Below are positions 8,367-17,073 of a DNA stretch of 64,000 nucleotides, piece after piece (the stretch's first letter is position 1; every line of letters starts with the position of its first letter). Below the pieces are notes generated by a model, which made no database searches, was not told the origin of the DNA, and saw nothing but the letters and a program-made list of their open reading frames with translations. The position numbers and the translations under genes are program-made. Origin of the DNA: Halobellus sp. MBLA0158 (GTDB lineage Archaea > Halobacteriota > Halobacteria > Halobacteriales > Haloferacaceae); NCBI RefSeq assembly GCF_041477585.1, contig NZ_JBGNYA010000001.1, forward strand, positions 1,240,001 through 1,304,000. The letters run 5' to 3'.

Positions 8367-9110
8367 TCAGTTCGGGAGCGTCAGCTCGGAGGGAACGGTG
8401 ACGTCGTCCTCGACGGCCTCGATCCGTTCGAGGTTCGTCCCGGCGATCCGCGTCGACTCGACGAGCGCCCGGAGCTTGCCCAGCGGGATCTGTCCCGGGG
8501 CGTACTCGCTGTCGTCGTCGAGGAGCGGCGCGTAGCCGAGCTTAGAGCCGTAGACGTGTCCGATGGCGCGGGTGTGGCTGCCGATCTCGCCCATCGCGAT
8601 GCCGGCGGCGTCGATACCCGCCTCGGTGGCCTCCCGGAGCACGTCAAGCAGCGTCAGCGTGTCCGAGAGGTCCTTCGGGTAGACCGCGACCTTCGCGATG
8701 TCGCCGTAGCCCGCGCACTGGTCGATGATCGCGGTGAGGACGTCCTCGTCCGGCGTCGTCTCGAAGTCGTGGTGTGAGATGATCAGGCGGACGTCGTTCT
8801 CGCGGAACTCCTCGAGGATCCACTCCTTCGCCCGCGCGGTTTCGAGCTCGATGTCGACGTACGCGACGTCGTCGAACCGAGAAGCCGCGAAAAGCGTGTC
8901 CAATCGCCCTTGGTCCCGCGCCTTGCCGCCGAACCACTGATTGCGGTTCGTCGCGATGATCGGAAGCTCGCCGTCGTAGGATTCCAGTTGTTCGATCGGA
9001 TTTTCCGCCTTGTCCATACGAAATTCGACGATGTCTGCTTTCCCTCGGGCGTCTTTCTCCCGTGTGAGGTCGTTTGTTGTGGCCGCGAGGGCGAAGCCGT
9101 CGATCTTCAT
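8367..9110 (-). CDS. aroD: 3-dehydroquinate dehydratase, type I
   Basis: 247 residues, TIM-barrel class I enzyme. It converts 3-dehydroquinate to 3-dehydroshikimate in aromatic amino-acid synthesis through a Schiff base. Visible catalytic elements are EFRMDKAEN near residue 30, the general-base histidine in SHHDFETTPD, and the Schiff-base lysine Lys140 in AKVAVYP. C-terminal GEIGSHTRAIGHVYGSKLGYAP matches the family. The ATG at 9110 is preferred over a GTG two codons upstream (9116). The class I enzyme and a separate shikimate pathway start are typical of haloarchaea. Confidence 0.93.
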   Translation of the reverse strand: MKIDGFALAATTNDLTREKDARGKADIVEFRMDKAENPIEQLESYDGELPIIATNRNQWFGGKARDQGRLDTLFAASRFDDVAYVDIELETARAKEWILEEFRENDVRLIISHHDFETTPDEDVLTAIIDQCAGYGDIAKVAVYPKDLSDTLTLLDVLREATEAGIDAAGIAMGEIGSHTRAIGHVYGSKLGYAPLLDDDSEYAPGQIPLGKLRALVESTRIAGTNLERIEAVEDDVTVPSELTLPN

Positions 9111-9400
9111 TGTCACGCCGTAGCATCCAGGTGCATATAAATTTGGCCATCAGGCCGTTCACGGCACGTTCTGGCGAATTCGACGCGGCCGCTATGCTGA
9201 CAAAATACCAGAATTAAATTTGTAACAGATAAGAAACCTAAAAATAGTTTGAAAAGATAGAAAGGGCTTAATAGAGTACTAAATGCAGTAGAAACTAAAA
9301 TAGAATACTCAGATTACTGTTTTGTACACTAAAATACTGTTTAAATTACTGAAACGGGTGCCGCCTCACTTCGTCGTCATACAGCCACGGCCCGGCCGGC
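9111..9400. other. Gene-free stretch with an AT-rich core
   Basis: I see no coding frame here. Bases ~9190-9350 are strongly AT-rich, unlike the flanking genes, with many short A and T runs and no long inverted repeat. It holds the upstream region of aroD and the 3' flank of the MBL-fold gene. It may be a decayed transferred segment or a chromatin/replication-relevant spacer; the sequence alone does not say. Confidence 0.6.
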
Positions 9401-10051
9401 TCACGAGTAGGTGAGCGACCACTCGCGATTGAGCAGCCAGTCGTCGAGCTTTCCGAGCGGGTCGTCGTAGACGTGGCTCCCGTGACTCACGAGGACGGTC
9501 TCGATGTCGTACTCGAACAAGCGGCCCAGATTCCGTTCGGCGGCCGCGTGGCCAGCGTCGGCGAACTCCGCGGCCGGGGGGACGAGATACCCCGCGGGGA
9601 GTCCGCGCCGATCGGACCCCTCCAGGACGTCGCCGGCGATCAGAACCCCCTCGTCTTCGAGGAGGAAACTGCTGTTCGCGGCGGTGTGTCCCGGGACCTG
9701 GATCACGCGAACTCCGCCGTCGAGGCGCTCGTCGTGGCTGAAGTGGTGGTCGGCGTCGTAGTCGAGCGCGTCGTAGAATCCCTTGCAGCCGCCCGGCACG
9801 AGGAGTTCGGGATCGAACGCCTCCATCAGCGCGGGCACGCCGCCGAAGTGTCCCTCGTCGCCGTGGGAGACGATCAGCCGATCGACCCCGCCGTACTCGG
9901 ATTCGAGGGTGGAGACGACGTCCTCGCCGTCGTCGGGGAATCCGGCGTCGATGACGGTGACGTCGCCGGCGGGCCGGTCTTCGAGCACGAACACGCGGAC
10001 GTGATCTAACTGCACGACACCCACGCCGTCTGCTGGACTCTCGACTGACAT
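9401..10051 (-). CDS. MBL-fold metallohydrolase (paralogue 1)
   Basis: 216 residues, metallo-beta-lactamase fold. The metal motif is altered: where most hydrolases have HxHxDH, it reads His63-Gly-Asp65-Glu-Gly-His68. The later ligands VPGHT, IAGDVLEG and VSHGSH are kept. The conserved tail DPLGKLDDWLLNREW is shared with the gene at 10370. A TATA box lies 27 bases upstream and fixes the ATG at 10051; a longer frame upstream has no family similarity. Divergent from its paralogue across a region with two IclR-type palindromes. A lactonase or thioesterase role is possible; substrate unknown. Confidence 0.82.
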   Translation of the reverse strand: MSVESPADGVGVVQLDHVRVFVLEDRPAGDVTVIDAGFPDDGEDVVSTLESEYGGVDRLIVSHGDEGHFGGVPALMEAFDPELLVPGGCKGFYDALDYDADHHFSHDERLDGGVRVIQVPGHTAANSSFLLEDEGVLIAGDVLEGSDRRGLPAGYLVPPAAEFADAGHAAAERNLGRLFEYDIETVLVSHGSHVYDDPLGKLDDWLLNREWSLTYS

Positions 10052-10073
10052 ACACCGTTCCGTCGTCGGCTTG

Positions 10074-10083
10074 TATATATAAA
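10074..10083 (-). promoter_or_regulatory. TATA box of MBL-fold gene 1
   Basis: TTTATATATA on the minus strand is centred 27 bases before the ATG at 10051, predicting a leaderless transcript. Confidence 0.65.
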
Positions 10084-10139
10084 CCCACCCTCCGGTTTTC
10101 ATCTGCTGGTAGTGACGTGGGAAGACGGCGCTCCAGCGT

Positions 10140-10154
10140 TTCAACATCGTTGAA
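10140..10154. promoter_or_regulatory. Perfect palindrome TTCAAC-ATC-GTTGAA, candidate IclR operator
   Basis: A 15-bp perfect dyad (6-3-6) centred 96 bases before the MBL gene 1 start and upstream of its TATA box. Near-copies occur at 10238, 20514 and 22388, each upstream of a gene, one of them the IclR gene itself. Confidence 0.6.
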
Positions 10155-10237
10155 TCTGAGATCGCACAGTCCTTGCTTTGAATAACATACGTACATATGT
10201 TATTGAATCCGAGACGCCCGCCTGTTCGCCGACAGTA

Positions 10238-10254
10238 TTTCGACATTGTTGAAA
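10238..10254. promoter_or_regulatory. Near-perfect palindrome TTTCGAC-ATT-GTTGAAA, candidate IclR operator
   Basis: A 17-bp dyad with one mismatch, 99 bases from the first site and 124 bases before the second MBL-fold gene. The region 10052-10369 between the two paralogues has no gene and carries these two sites and two TATA boxes. Confidence 0.55.
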
Positions 10255-10333
10255 CACGCATCAAAACCCCCGGAATTCGGATCTCGACAGCGTGGGGCGC
10301 GACGGGACGGCGAACGAACGATCGGTCTCCGTC

Positions 10334-10345
10334 AAAATTATGTAG
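10334..10345 (+). promoter_or_regulatory. TATA-like element of MBL-fold gene 2
   Basis: AAAATTATGTAG is centred about 30 bases before the ATG at 10370. Confidence 0.45.
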
Positions 10346-10369
10346 TAGATCGACCCAGTTTCAGGCGAG

Positions 10370-11044
10370 ATGACCGTCAGCAACGTCGTCGAGGACATCG
10401 ACCAGATTCAGTTCGAACACGTCCGCGTGTTCGTCCTGCAGAACCAACCCGAGGACGGCCAAGTCACGCTCGTCGACACCGCGTTCGAGGAGAACGGGGC
10501 CGAACTCGTCGAGACGCTCGAATCCGAGTACGGCCGCGTCGACCGCGTCATCCTCACCCACGGCGACCACGGACACCACGGGGGGCTGGAGCACGTCGTC
10601 GAGGCGTTCGACCCCGAGATCGCGATGCCCGCGGACGAGACGAAGCTCTACGAGCACTTCGACGAACTCGGCATCGAGATCGAGCCCGACGTCGCCTACG
10701 AGGACGGCGACCTCCTCGATGGCAACATCCGCGTGATTCAGGTGCCCGGCCACACCGAGGCGACCTCCGCGCTCCTCTTAGAGGACCGTAACATCCTGAT
10801 CTCGGGCGACGTGCTCGACGGCGCCGACCGCGGCGGGCTCCCGGCGGGCTACCTCCTGCCGCCGCCGGCGCTGTTCAACGCGAACCACGAGGACGCCGAG
10901 CTGAACCTCTATAACCTCCTGCAGTACGACTTCGAGACGCTGCTCGTCTTCCACGGCTCGCACGTCTTCGAGGACCCGAAGGGCAAGCTCGACGACTTCC
11001 TCGTCGAGCGCGAGTGGAACGAGTGGGACCCGCGGACCGACTGA
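10370..11044 (+). CDS. MBL-fold metallohydrolase (paralogue 2)
   Basis: 224 residues, clear paralogue of the protein encoded at 9401-10051 and aligned with it over the whole length (HVRVFVL, ETLESEYG, RGGLPAGYL, KLDDFLVEREW). The metal motif is His64-Gly-Asp66-His-Gly-His69, again lacking the second histidine and the aspartate of HxHxDH. Other metal positions VPGHT, ISGDVLDG and VFHGSH remain. No signal peptide, so cytoplasmic. Shares a divergent control region with paralogue 1, so both are probably induced together. Function unknown; hydrolysis of a lactone or ester is a guess from the fold. Confidence 0.82.
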   Translation: MTVSNVVEDIDQIQFEHVRVFVLQNQPEDGQVTLVDTAFEENGAELVETLESEYGRVDRVILTHGDHGHHGGLEHVVEAFDPEIAMPADETKLYEHFDELGIEIEPDVAYEDGDLLDGNIRVIQVPGHTEATSALLLEDRNILISGDVLDGADRGGLPAGYLLPPPALFNANHEDAELNLYNLLQYDFETLLVFHGSHVFEDPKGKLDDFLVEREWNEWDPRTD

Positions 11045-11131
11045 AGCGGCCTCTCGGACAACCGAAGTCGGGCCGAGAATACGATCGAGCGTTCGGTGGG
11101 CCTGCGGAACTGCTGCGGGCTCGATGCCGCC

Positions 11132-12178
11132 TTATTCTTCGCGCAGTACGGAGACGTCGAAGACGGGCTTGCACGTCTCGCCCGCCAGGAACGACTCGAA
11201 GGCGGACTCGGCGTCGAGGAGGTCGAACCGGTCGTCGAGGAAGGTCTCGTGGTCCACGTCGCCGGAGGCGCTCAGGCGGAACGCCCGCTCGAAGTCCTCG
11301 TAGAGCGCGCTGTAAGAACACTGGAGGTCGACCTCGGCGCGGACGAGCGGCGTGTAGGAGATCGTCGCCTCGCCGGGCTGGCCGACCAACACGATCTGGC
11401 CGCCCTTCCTGACCTCGTCGGCGGCCAACTGGAGCCCCGACGGGTGGCCGGTCGTGTCGAAGACGACGTCGTAGCCGATGCCGTCGGTGAACTCTTCGCG
11501 ATAGGTCTCAAGGTCCGTCTCTTCGATGTTGACGGCCTCGAAGCCCAGTTTCTCCGCGAGCGGGAGTCGGTACTCGGTGTCCGAACTCACGCCCGCGACG
11601 GTGACGACGGCACCCTGGGCGCGCGCGACCTGCGCGGTGAGCAGTCCGATCGGGCCCGGTCCCGCGACGAGGACCCGATCGCCGGCGCCGACCCGGGAGT
11701 TCTCGATGACGGCGCGCGTGCTCACGGCGGTCGGCTCCGCCAGCGCGGCGTGCCGCGGATCGACGTCGTCGGGGACCGACTGGAGAGTGTCGGCGGGCGC
11801 GACGATGTACTCGGCGTACGCGCCGTCGTGGTCGATCCCGGTCAGTTCGATGTCCTGACAGAGGTTCTCCAGGCCGGTCTGACACTGGTAACACTCGCCA
11901 CAGCCTCTGATCGGCCGTTCGACCACGCGCTCGCCGACGGAAAACGACGTGACGTCCGCGCCGAGTTCGACGATCCGCCCCGTGTACTCGTGGCCGATCA
12001 CCGTCGGCGGATCCATCCGCTCGAACGCCGGCTTGAACGCGTAGATCCCCGCGTCGCTCCCGCAGAGTCCCGCGTAGTCGACCTCGATGAGCACCTCGTC
12101 CGCGGACGGGGCGGGTCGATCGAGGTCGAGGAGTTCCATCCCGCCGAACTCTCGGGTGGTCTTCGCTAATCCGCGCAT
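11132..12178 (-). CDS. Zinc-dependent medium-chain alcohol/polyol dehydrogenase
   Basis: 348 residues. Catalytic zinc ligands sit in AGLCGSDAGIY and GHEYTG, and the structural zinc lobe is complete (GCGECYQCQTGLENLC). The nucleotide-binding motif is VAGPGPIGLL. The nearest characterised types are L-threonine 3-dehydrogenase and sorbitol/L-idonate/galactitol dehydrogenases; the substrate cannot be chosen by eye. It stands between the MBL genes and the TRAP transporter, so it may oxidise an imported polyol or hydroxyacid. ATG at 12178, TATA 27 bases upstream. Confidence 0.83.
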   Translation of the reverse strand: MRGLAKTTREFGGMELLDLDRPAPSADEVLIEVDYAGLCGSDAGIYAFKPAFERMDPPTVIGHEYTGRIVELGADVTSFSVGERVVERPIRGCGECYQCQTGLENLCQDIELTGIDHDGAYAEYIVAPADTLQSVPDDVDPRHAALAEPTAVSTRAVIENSRVGAGDRVLVAGPGPIGLLTAQVARAQGAVVTVAGVSSDTEYRLPLAEKLGFEAVNIEETDLETYREEFTDGIGYDVVFDTTGHPSGLQLAADEVRKGGQIVLVGQPGEATISYTPLVRAEVDLQCSYSALYEDFERAFRLSASGDVDHETFLDDRFDLLDAESAFESFLAGETCKPVFDVSVLREE

Positions 12179-12191
12179 ACGTGAGGGTGAC

Positions 12192-12209
12192 GATTATCGT
12201 ATTATAATC
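12192..12209. promoter_or_regulatory. Inverted repeat GATTAT-N6-ATAATC over the dehydrogenase promoter
   Basis: The dyad covers the TATA box (ATTATAATC) of the minus-strand dehydrogenase gene. A repressor site is possible, but AT-rich promoters give such repeats by chance. Confidence 0.3.
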
Positions 12210-12376
12210 TTTTGGAACGAAACTGATCGATAGCGACGGCGACGCATCGGGGGCGGTCGCCGGGCGCCGTTCCGCGGTGATGGCTCCTCCGCGGCGAGGT
12301 CGACAGTGGCGCTCTGCGGTCGGGGACATCGAGACGCGATCCGGGGCGCTAGCCGCTCTCGCCAGAGATCCCAGAG

Positions 12377-12384
12377 TTTATAAT
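12377..12384 (+). promoter_or_regulatory. TATA box of dctQ
   Basis: TTTATAAT is centred 27 bases before the ATG at 12408. This supports that start over an upstream in-frame TTG at 12387. Confidence 0.6.
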
Positions 12385-12407
12385 CATTGGTAAACGTCCA
12401 CGATAGT

Positions 12408-12881
12408 ATGGGAACAGACTGGTTCGATAGGATCACCGTCGCGATCGGCGTACTACTGTTGCACGTGATGTTGGTGGTGGGCGTCGTTCAGGTTCTCAGC
12501 CGGTACGTGTCGTTTCCGATCGACCTGTACTGGACCTACGAAGTCGCCAGGACGACCCTCGCGCTCTTGTCGATCCTCGCGATTCCGTATCTCTTCAAGA
12601 ACAACGCGGACATCTCCTTCCTGCCGGTCCTCCGGCGGATCACCGATCGAACGGACCAGCTCTTGCTCGTCCGCAACGTCCTGATGGGGGGGCTGTCGGT
12701 CGTCCTCGTCTGGTCGGCCTACGTCGCCGCACAGACCGCCGGCGACACGGGGCTACCCCTCATCAGTTGGTTCAAGGTGGGGTGGGGCTACCTGTTCTTC
12801 GGCGTCAGCGCGGCGGTCCTCTTGGTGGCCGTCCTCGACGACACGCGGCGTCGGCTCGGTGAGATCCGGGAGGGGATCTGA
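12408..12881 (+). CDS. dctQ: TRAP transporter small permease DctQ
   Basis: 157 residues with four predicted membrane helices: IGVLLLHVMLVVGVVQVL, LALLSILAIPYLF, LMGGLSVVLVWSAYV and YLFFGVSAAVLLVAVL. The segment WTYEVARTTL matches the DctQ family. It forms the membrane complex with DctM and works with a secreted binding protein. Its stop overlaps the dctM start by one base. The matching binding-protein gene is probably the one at 15947-17056, on the other strand about 1.8 kb away. Confidence 0.85.
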   Translation: MGTDWFDRITVAIGVLLLHVMLVVGVVQVLSRYVSFPIDLYWTYEVARTTLALLSILAIPYLFKNNADISFLPVLRRITDRTDQLLLVRNVLMGGLSVVLVWSAYVAAQTAGDTGLPLISWFKVGWGYLFFGVSAAVLLVAVLDDTRRRLGEIREGI

Positions 12882-14179
12882 TGTCCGAAGTCGTCCTCGC
12901 CGCGTTCATCGGCATCCTGATGCTCCTGTACGGGATCGGCGTCCCCGCGGCCTACTCGCTGGGCCTCACCGTGGTGGCGATTATGATGCTCCCGATCGGG
13001 CCCGAACTGAACTACATCGTCATCACCCAGCGGTTCTGGGCCGGGATGAACTCCTGGGTCCTGCTGGCGGTGCCGTTCTTCCTGATGGCCGGGCGGATTA
13101 TGAACATCACCGGGATCACCGACGATATGTTCAACTTTGCCACCGAACTCGTCGGCCCCGTCCGCGGCGGGCTCGCGCAGGTGAACGTCGTCGTGAGCCT
13201 GATCTTCTCGGGGATGAGCGGCTCCGCGGTCGCCGACGCGGCCGGCATCGGCAGCGTCGAGTACGAGGCGATGACCTCGAACGGCTACGCCGGCGACGAC
13301 GCCGTCGGGATCACGGGCGCCTCCTCGATCATCGGGCCGATCATCCCGCCGAGCATCCCGATCGTCGTCTACGCCGTCCTCGCCCAGGAGTCGATCGGGA
13401 CGCTGTTCATCGCCGGCGTCGTCCCCGGGGTCCTGATGGCGCTCGCGATGGCGGCGACCGTCTACTACCTGGCCCGCACCGGCGACTGGCCCCAGGAGGG
13501 CTCCTACGACCTCTCGGCGCTCCTGGAGTCGTTCGTCAAGGCCGTGCCGGGGCTCATCACGCCGCTCATCATCGTCGGTGGCATCCTCGCCGGCATCTTC
13601 ACCGCGACGGAGGCCGCGCTGGTCGCCGTCGTGTACGCGATCTTCCTGGGCTTCGTCTACTACCGGTCGATCACGCTCTCGGACCTCTTCGAGGTGAGCA
13701 AGGACACCTTTGAGGACACCGCGAGCATCGTGGTCATCTTCGGGTTCGCGAACCTCTATGCCTACTGGCTGACGCTCGCCGGCATCCCGGATCTCATCGG
13801 GGGCATCATCACCGGGATCGGCGCGGGGCCGACCGTGACGATGCTGCTCTTGGCGCTCGTCCTCCTGGTCCTCGGGACGTTTATGGAGGGGACGGCGGTG
13901 CTCCTGATTATGGTCCCGATGCTGGTCCCGCTGTACCCCGAACTCGGGATCGACCCGATCCACTTCGGGATCGTGATGGTGGTCACGCTGATGTACGGGC
14001 TCATCACGCCGCCGTTCGGCCTCATCCTGTTCGTCCTCGAACGGGTGACAGACGAGTCCCTCGACGAGGTGATGCGGTCGATGCTCCCGTACTACCTCCC
14101 GCTTGCCTTCGTGCTTCTCCTCCTCATCCTCCTGCCGGAGCTCGCGCTCGCGCTCCCGCGGGCGTTCGGCCTGCTCTGA
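12881..14179 (+). CDS. dctM: TRAP transporter large permease DctM
   Basis: 432 residues, strongly hydrophobic with about 12 membrane segments. Family hallmarks are GMSGSAVADAAGIGSVEYEAM near residue 105, PSIPIVVYA, and ITPPFGLILF near the C-terminus. It is the transport subunit of a sodium- or proton-driven TRAP system for carboxylic or sugar acids. Translationally coupled to dctQ. Confidence 0.92.
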   Translation: MSEVVLAAFIGILMLLYGIGVPAAYSLGLTVVAIMMLPIGPELNYIVITQRFWAGMNSWVLLAVPFFLMAGRIMNITGITDDMFNFATELVGPVRGGLAQVNVVVSLIFSGMSGSAVADAAGIGSVEYEAMTSNGYAGDDAVGITGASSIIGPIIPPSIPIVVYAVLAQESIGTLFIAGVVPGVLMALAMAATVYYLARTGDWPQEGSYDLSALLESFVKAVPGLITPLIIVGGILAGIFTATEAALVAVVYAIFLGFVYYRSITLSDLFEVSKDTFEDTASIVVIFGFANLYAYWLTLAGIPDLIGGIITGIGAGPTVTMLLLALVLLVLGTFMEGTAVLLIMVPMLVPLYPELGIDPIHFGIVMVVTLMYGLITPPFGLILFVLERVTDESLDEVMRSMLPYYLPLAFVLLLLILLPELALALPRAFGLL

Positions 14180-14266
14180 TCGGTCGCTGATCGATCGCCC
14201 TTTCGGATTCACCCCTGCCGCGGACGCGTCGACGTCGCCCTCGCGTCGCGTTTTCTTCCCTCGGCT

Positions 14267-15226
14267 TCAGATCACGATCCCGGATTTCAACAGCGCGATG
14301 ACGACCGTCACGATCGGAATCGACGCCAGCGTCGTCACGAAGACGCTCGCCGAGACGAACTCCGGCAGCCGCACGCCGCCGACCGTCGTGTCGCCGGCGA
14401 ACTCCACGACGAAGATGACCGGCGCGACCGCGACCGGCATCGCCGTCAGCAGGACGAACACCTCCGCGACCACCGCGTTCTGAAATCCGAGCGCGACGGC
14501 GACGACGAGGCCGACGAGCGGGGAGACGCCGAAGCGGAACAGCGTGGGCGTCACCGTCATCGAGAGCGCGCCCCGGTACTCCGTCTCCGAGAGTTGGATG
14601 CCCAAGATCAGGAGCATCACCGGAATCGACGCCTCGCCGACGAGGCCGAGGGTCTCCATCAGCGCCGAATCGGCCGGCGGGACCACGCCGGCGGCCCGCG
14701 CTACGATCGCCAGCCCCACGGCGTAGACGAGCGGATAGCGGAGCACTCGCTTGAGGACGGTGGCGCCGGCCTCGTCGTCCGAGTTCAGCGCGATGAACAG
14801 CCCGAGGGTGAACACCAGCGCGCCGTGGACGGCGGCGAAGAGGACCGCCGTCTGTCGGCCGAGATCGCCGTACGCGAAGTCGGCCAGGGGAATCCCGAGC
14901 GCGCCGGTGTTGCCGAAGACGGCGACGAGCAGGAAGGTGTTCAACACCGCGTCCTCCTTGCCCGTCGCCCGCCCGTAGAGCCAACTCACCGCGAGGAGTC
15001 CGAAGATGAACGCGCCGACGCCCGCGGTGATCCGCAGCAGCGTGCCGGCACCCAGATCGGTGAGGGTGATGCTGTGGATCACGAGCGCCGGCGTCAGGAC
15101 GAACAGCGAGAGCGTGTTCAGCGGCCCGGGATCGATGTCCTGGGCCCGGTCGAGCGCGAATCCGGCGGCGAGAATCAGCAGGATCGGGACGATAGCGGAG
15201 ACGATGATGCCGAGCGGCGATGCCAT
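14267..15226 (-). CDS. AEC-family transporter (auxin efflux carrier type)
   Basis: 319 residues with about ten hydrophobic segments in two halves. The family-like stretches are NTFLLVAVFGNTGALGIPL in the first half and ASIPVMLLILGIQL in the second. Members move organic anions such as malate or malonate out of or into cells. Placed between the two parts of the TRAP system, so it may handle a related acid. The ATG at 15226 is chosen over a GTG at 15244. Confidence 0.82.
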   Translation of the reverse strand: MASPLGIIVSAIVPILLILAAGFALDRAQDIDPGPLNTLSLFVLTPALVIHSITLTDLGAGTLLRITAGVGAFIFGLLAVSWLYGRATGKEDAVLNTFLLVAVFGNTGALGIPLADFAYGDLGRQTAVLFAAVHGALVFTLGLFIALNSDDEAGATVLKRVLRYPLVYAVGLAIVARAAGVVPPADSALMETLGLVGEASIPVMLLILGIQLSETEYRGALSMTVTPTLFRFGVSPLVGLVVAVALGFQNAVVAEVFVLLTAMPVAVAPVIFVVEFAGDTTVGGVRLPEFVSASVFVTTLASIPIVTVVIALLKSGIVI

Positions 15227-15289
15227 CACACGCGGGTCGACCACCGACGATAAAAGGCCTGTCCCTCGCGGCGCCCGGCGGGTATCTCA

Positions 15290-15304
15290 CGATAAAAATA
15301 TAAG
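15290..15304 (+). promoter_or_regulatory. TATA box of the universal stress protein gene
   Basis: CGATAAAAATATAAG is centred about 30 bases before the ATG at 15328, predicting a leaderless message. Confidence 0.5.
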
Positions 15305-15327
15305 AAGGATGGGGTCGAACGGCGAAT

Positions 15328-15768
15328 ATGGTTATCGTAGCCGCAGTCGACAGCGGTGGTCAAGCACAGGCCGTCCTCAGCGAGGCCGACACGCTGGCCC
15401 GGCAGTTCGACGAGCCCATCCACGTGCTCCACGTGATGACGCGCTCGGAGGCGATCCAGGAGGAAGAAGACAGCTACACCCACACCGACGAGGCCGTCTC
15501 GGTCGACACCCTGCGGGACCGAGCGGCGAGCGTCGCGTCGGACCTGATCGAGGAACACGCCCCGAGCGCCGAGACGGAAGCCATCGGACGGATCGGTGAC
15601 CCGGCAGACGAGATCGTCGCCTACGCCGACGACGTCGAGGCGCGGTACATCGTCGTCAGCCCCCAACAGCGGAGTCAGACCGGCAAGATCCTCTTCGGCA
15701 GCGTGGCCCAGTCGGTCCTGCTGAACGCCGGCTGTCCCGTCGTCTCGCTCCGCTCGGAGTCGGTGTAG
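15328..15768 (+). CDS. Universal stress protein (UspA family)
   Basis: 146 residues, single Usp domain. The N-terminal strand MVIVAAVDSGG and the C-terminal nucleotide-contact region VVSPQQRSQTGKILFGSVAQSVLLNAGCPVV match the ATP-binding subfamily in outline, with SPQQRSQTG in place of the usual G2xG9xG(S/T) start. UspA proteins often sit beside TRAP transporter genes and, in one halophile, bind the TRAP system; this gene lies between DctQM and DctP. Confidence 0.85.
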   Translation: MVIVAAVDSGGQAQAVLSEADTLARQFDEPIHVLHVMTRSEAIQEEEDSYTHTDEAVSVDTLRDRAASVASDLIEEHAPSAETEAIGRIGDPADEIVAYADDVEARYIVVSPQQRSQTGKILFGSVAQSVLLNAGCPVVSLRSESV

Positions 15769-15786
15769 TCCCGGCGGACCGTCTCG

Positions 15787-15792
15787 TTTTTT
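15787..15792 (+). terminator. Poly-T terminator after the Usp gene
   Basis: A run of six T follows 19 bases after the stop, in a gap before the convergent dctP gene. Confidence 0.4.
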
Positions 15793-15946
15793 GGACCAGC
15801 CTCCCGCTGGCGGCGACACGCCCGACCGTCGATTTCCTTCCGTCGACCGTTTCGGGAGCGCAGACGCGACTCCTCCGATAGAAGCGACTGCGGGATCGTC
15901 GGAGCAAAAAAGACGCGTCGAACGGAGAGACGGACTCAGCCCGCGA

Positions 15947-17056
15947 TCAGGCCAGGTCCTGGACGTCGCTGATGCTCACGGCCCAGCGGGACTCCGAGAG
16001 CTCTTCGAGCGCGGGCTGGCCGGCCTCGACGAAGGCGTCGCGGTCGACGTCCTCGGCGGGGACGACCGTGGTGCCTTCCTCTTCGGCCTGGGCGTACAGC
16101 TCCTCCTCGCGGGACTTGATGTCGCTCGTCATCCCCTCGACGGCGTCGGCGGCGGTCGAGGTGATGAGCTCCTGGTCGTCGTCGCTCAGGCCCTGGAAGA
16201 ACTCCTCGTTGTAGAGGAAGTGCTTCGTGTCGAGCAGGTGGTTGGTGACGCTGAAGTGGGACTGGACCTCATAGAGGCTGACGGCCAGGAACTGCGAGAT
16301 CGGCCCCTCGGAGGCGTCGACGACGCCGGTCTGGAGGGCGGAGTAGAGCTCGTCGTAGGCGACCGGCGTGACGTCGGCGCCGATCTCGTCCCAGACGGTC
16401 GTCCAGGTCTCGTACTGGGGCAGTCGGAGCTTCATTCCCTGGACGTCCTCGGGGCTCGTGACCGGCGAGTTGCTGGTGTAACAGCGGTTCCCGACGTAGA
16501 AGGCGTCGCCGAGTCGAATGCCGTTGTCCAGGAGGATGCCGTTCAGGCCGTCCTCGGGCTTGAGGAACTCCTCGGTCACGGCGTGGTAGTGCTCCATGTC
16601 CTCGATGACGAACGGGTCGCCCGCGAAGGAGTACTCCGTGGCGAACCGCTGGGAGAGCGCCGTCGGGCTCTCGTGGAGGATGTCGACGGTGCCCGCTTCG
16701 AGCGCGTCGAGGTTGTCCTCGGTCCCGCCGAGCGTCGCCGCCTGGAGGTCGACCGTGATGCGACCGTCGGTCTCTTCTTCGATGACGTCGATGAAGTGCT
16801 CCTGGGCCGCCTGGACGGAGACGTTCTCCGGCGGCTGGGTGGTCGCGAAGGTGATCTCGAACTCCTCGGCGCTGCTCCCGCTCGTCGTCGTGGCGCCGCC
16901 GGTGTCGCCGCCGTCGGTAGTCTCGTCACCGCCGTCGTCACCGCCGCCGCTGTTGCCCCCGCTGGAACAGCCGGCGAGTCCGACGCCGACGCTCAGCGCG
17001 ATCCCGCCGTTTTTCAGTACACTCCGCCGTGTGGTTGGCTTCGACTCTCGAGCCAT
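15947..17056 (-). CDS. dctP: TRAP transporter substrate-binding protein DctP, Tat lipoprotein
   Basis: 369 residues. It starts with a Tat signal (Arg10-Arg11 in TRRSVLK) and a lipobox LAGC with Cys30, followed by a flexible Gly/Asp/Ser linker, so it is exported folded and anchored to the membrane. The DctP domain shows TLGGTEDNLDALEAGTVDI, the GMKLRLP motif and ALQTGVVDASEGP, which includes residues of the carboxylate-binding region. It pairs in all likelihood with DctQM. The ATG at 17056 has a TATA box 29 bases upstream, bracketed by an inverted repeat. Confidence 0.9.
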   Translation of the reverse strand: MARESKPTTRRSVLKNGGIALSVGVGLAGCSSGGNSGGGDDGGDETTDGGDTGGATTTSGSSAEEFEITFATTQPPENVSVQAAQEHFIDVIEEETDGRITVDLQAATLGGTEDNLDALEAGTVDILHESPTALSQRFATEYSFAGDPFVIEDMEHYHAVTEEFLKPEDGLNGILLDNGIRLGDAFYVGNRCYTSNSPVTSPEDVQGMKLRLPQYETWTTVWDEIGADVTPVAYDELYSALQTGVVDASEGPISQFLAVSLYEVQSHFSVTNHLLDTKHFLYNEEFFQGLSDDDQELITSTAADAVEGMTSDIKSREEELYAQAEEEGTTVVPAEDVDRDAFVEAGQPALEELSESRWAVSISDVQDLA

Positions 17057-17073
17057 ACACGAACGCAACCGAC

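Noticed and set aside
12387-12407. Upstream TTG start for dctQ
   Set aside because: TATA is at 12377-12384, so the TTG would lie before the expected transcription start; the ATG at 12408 fits.
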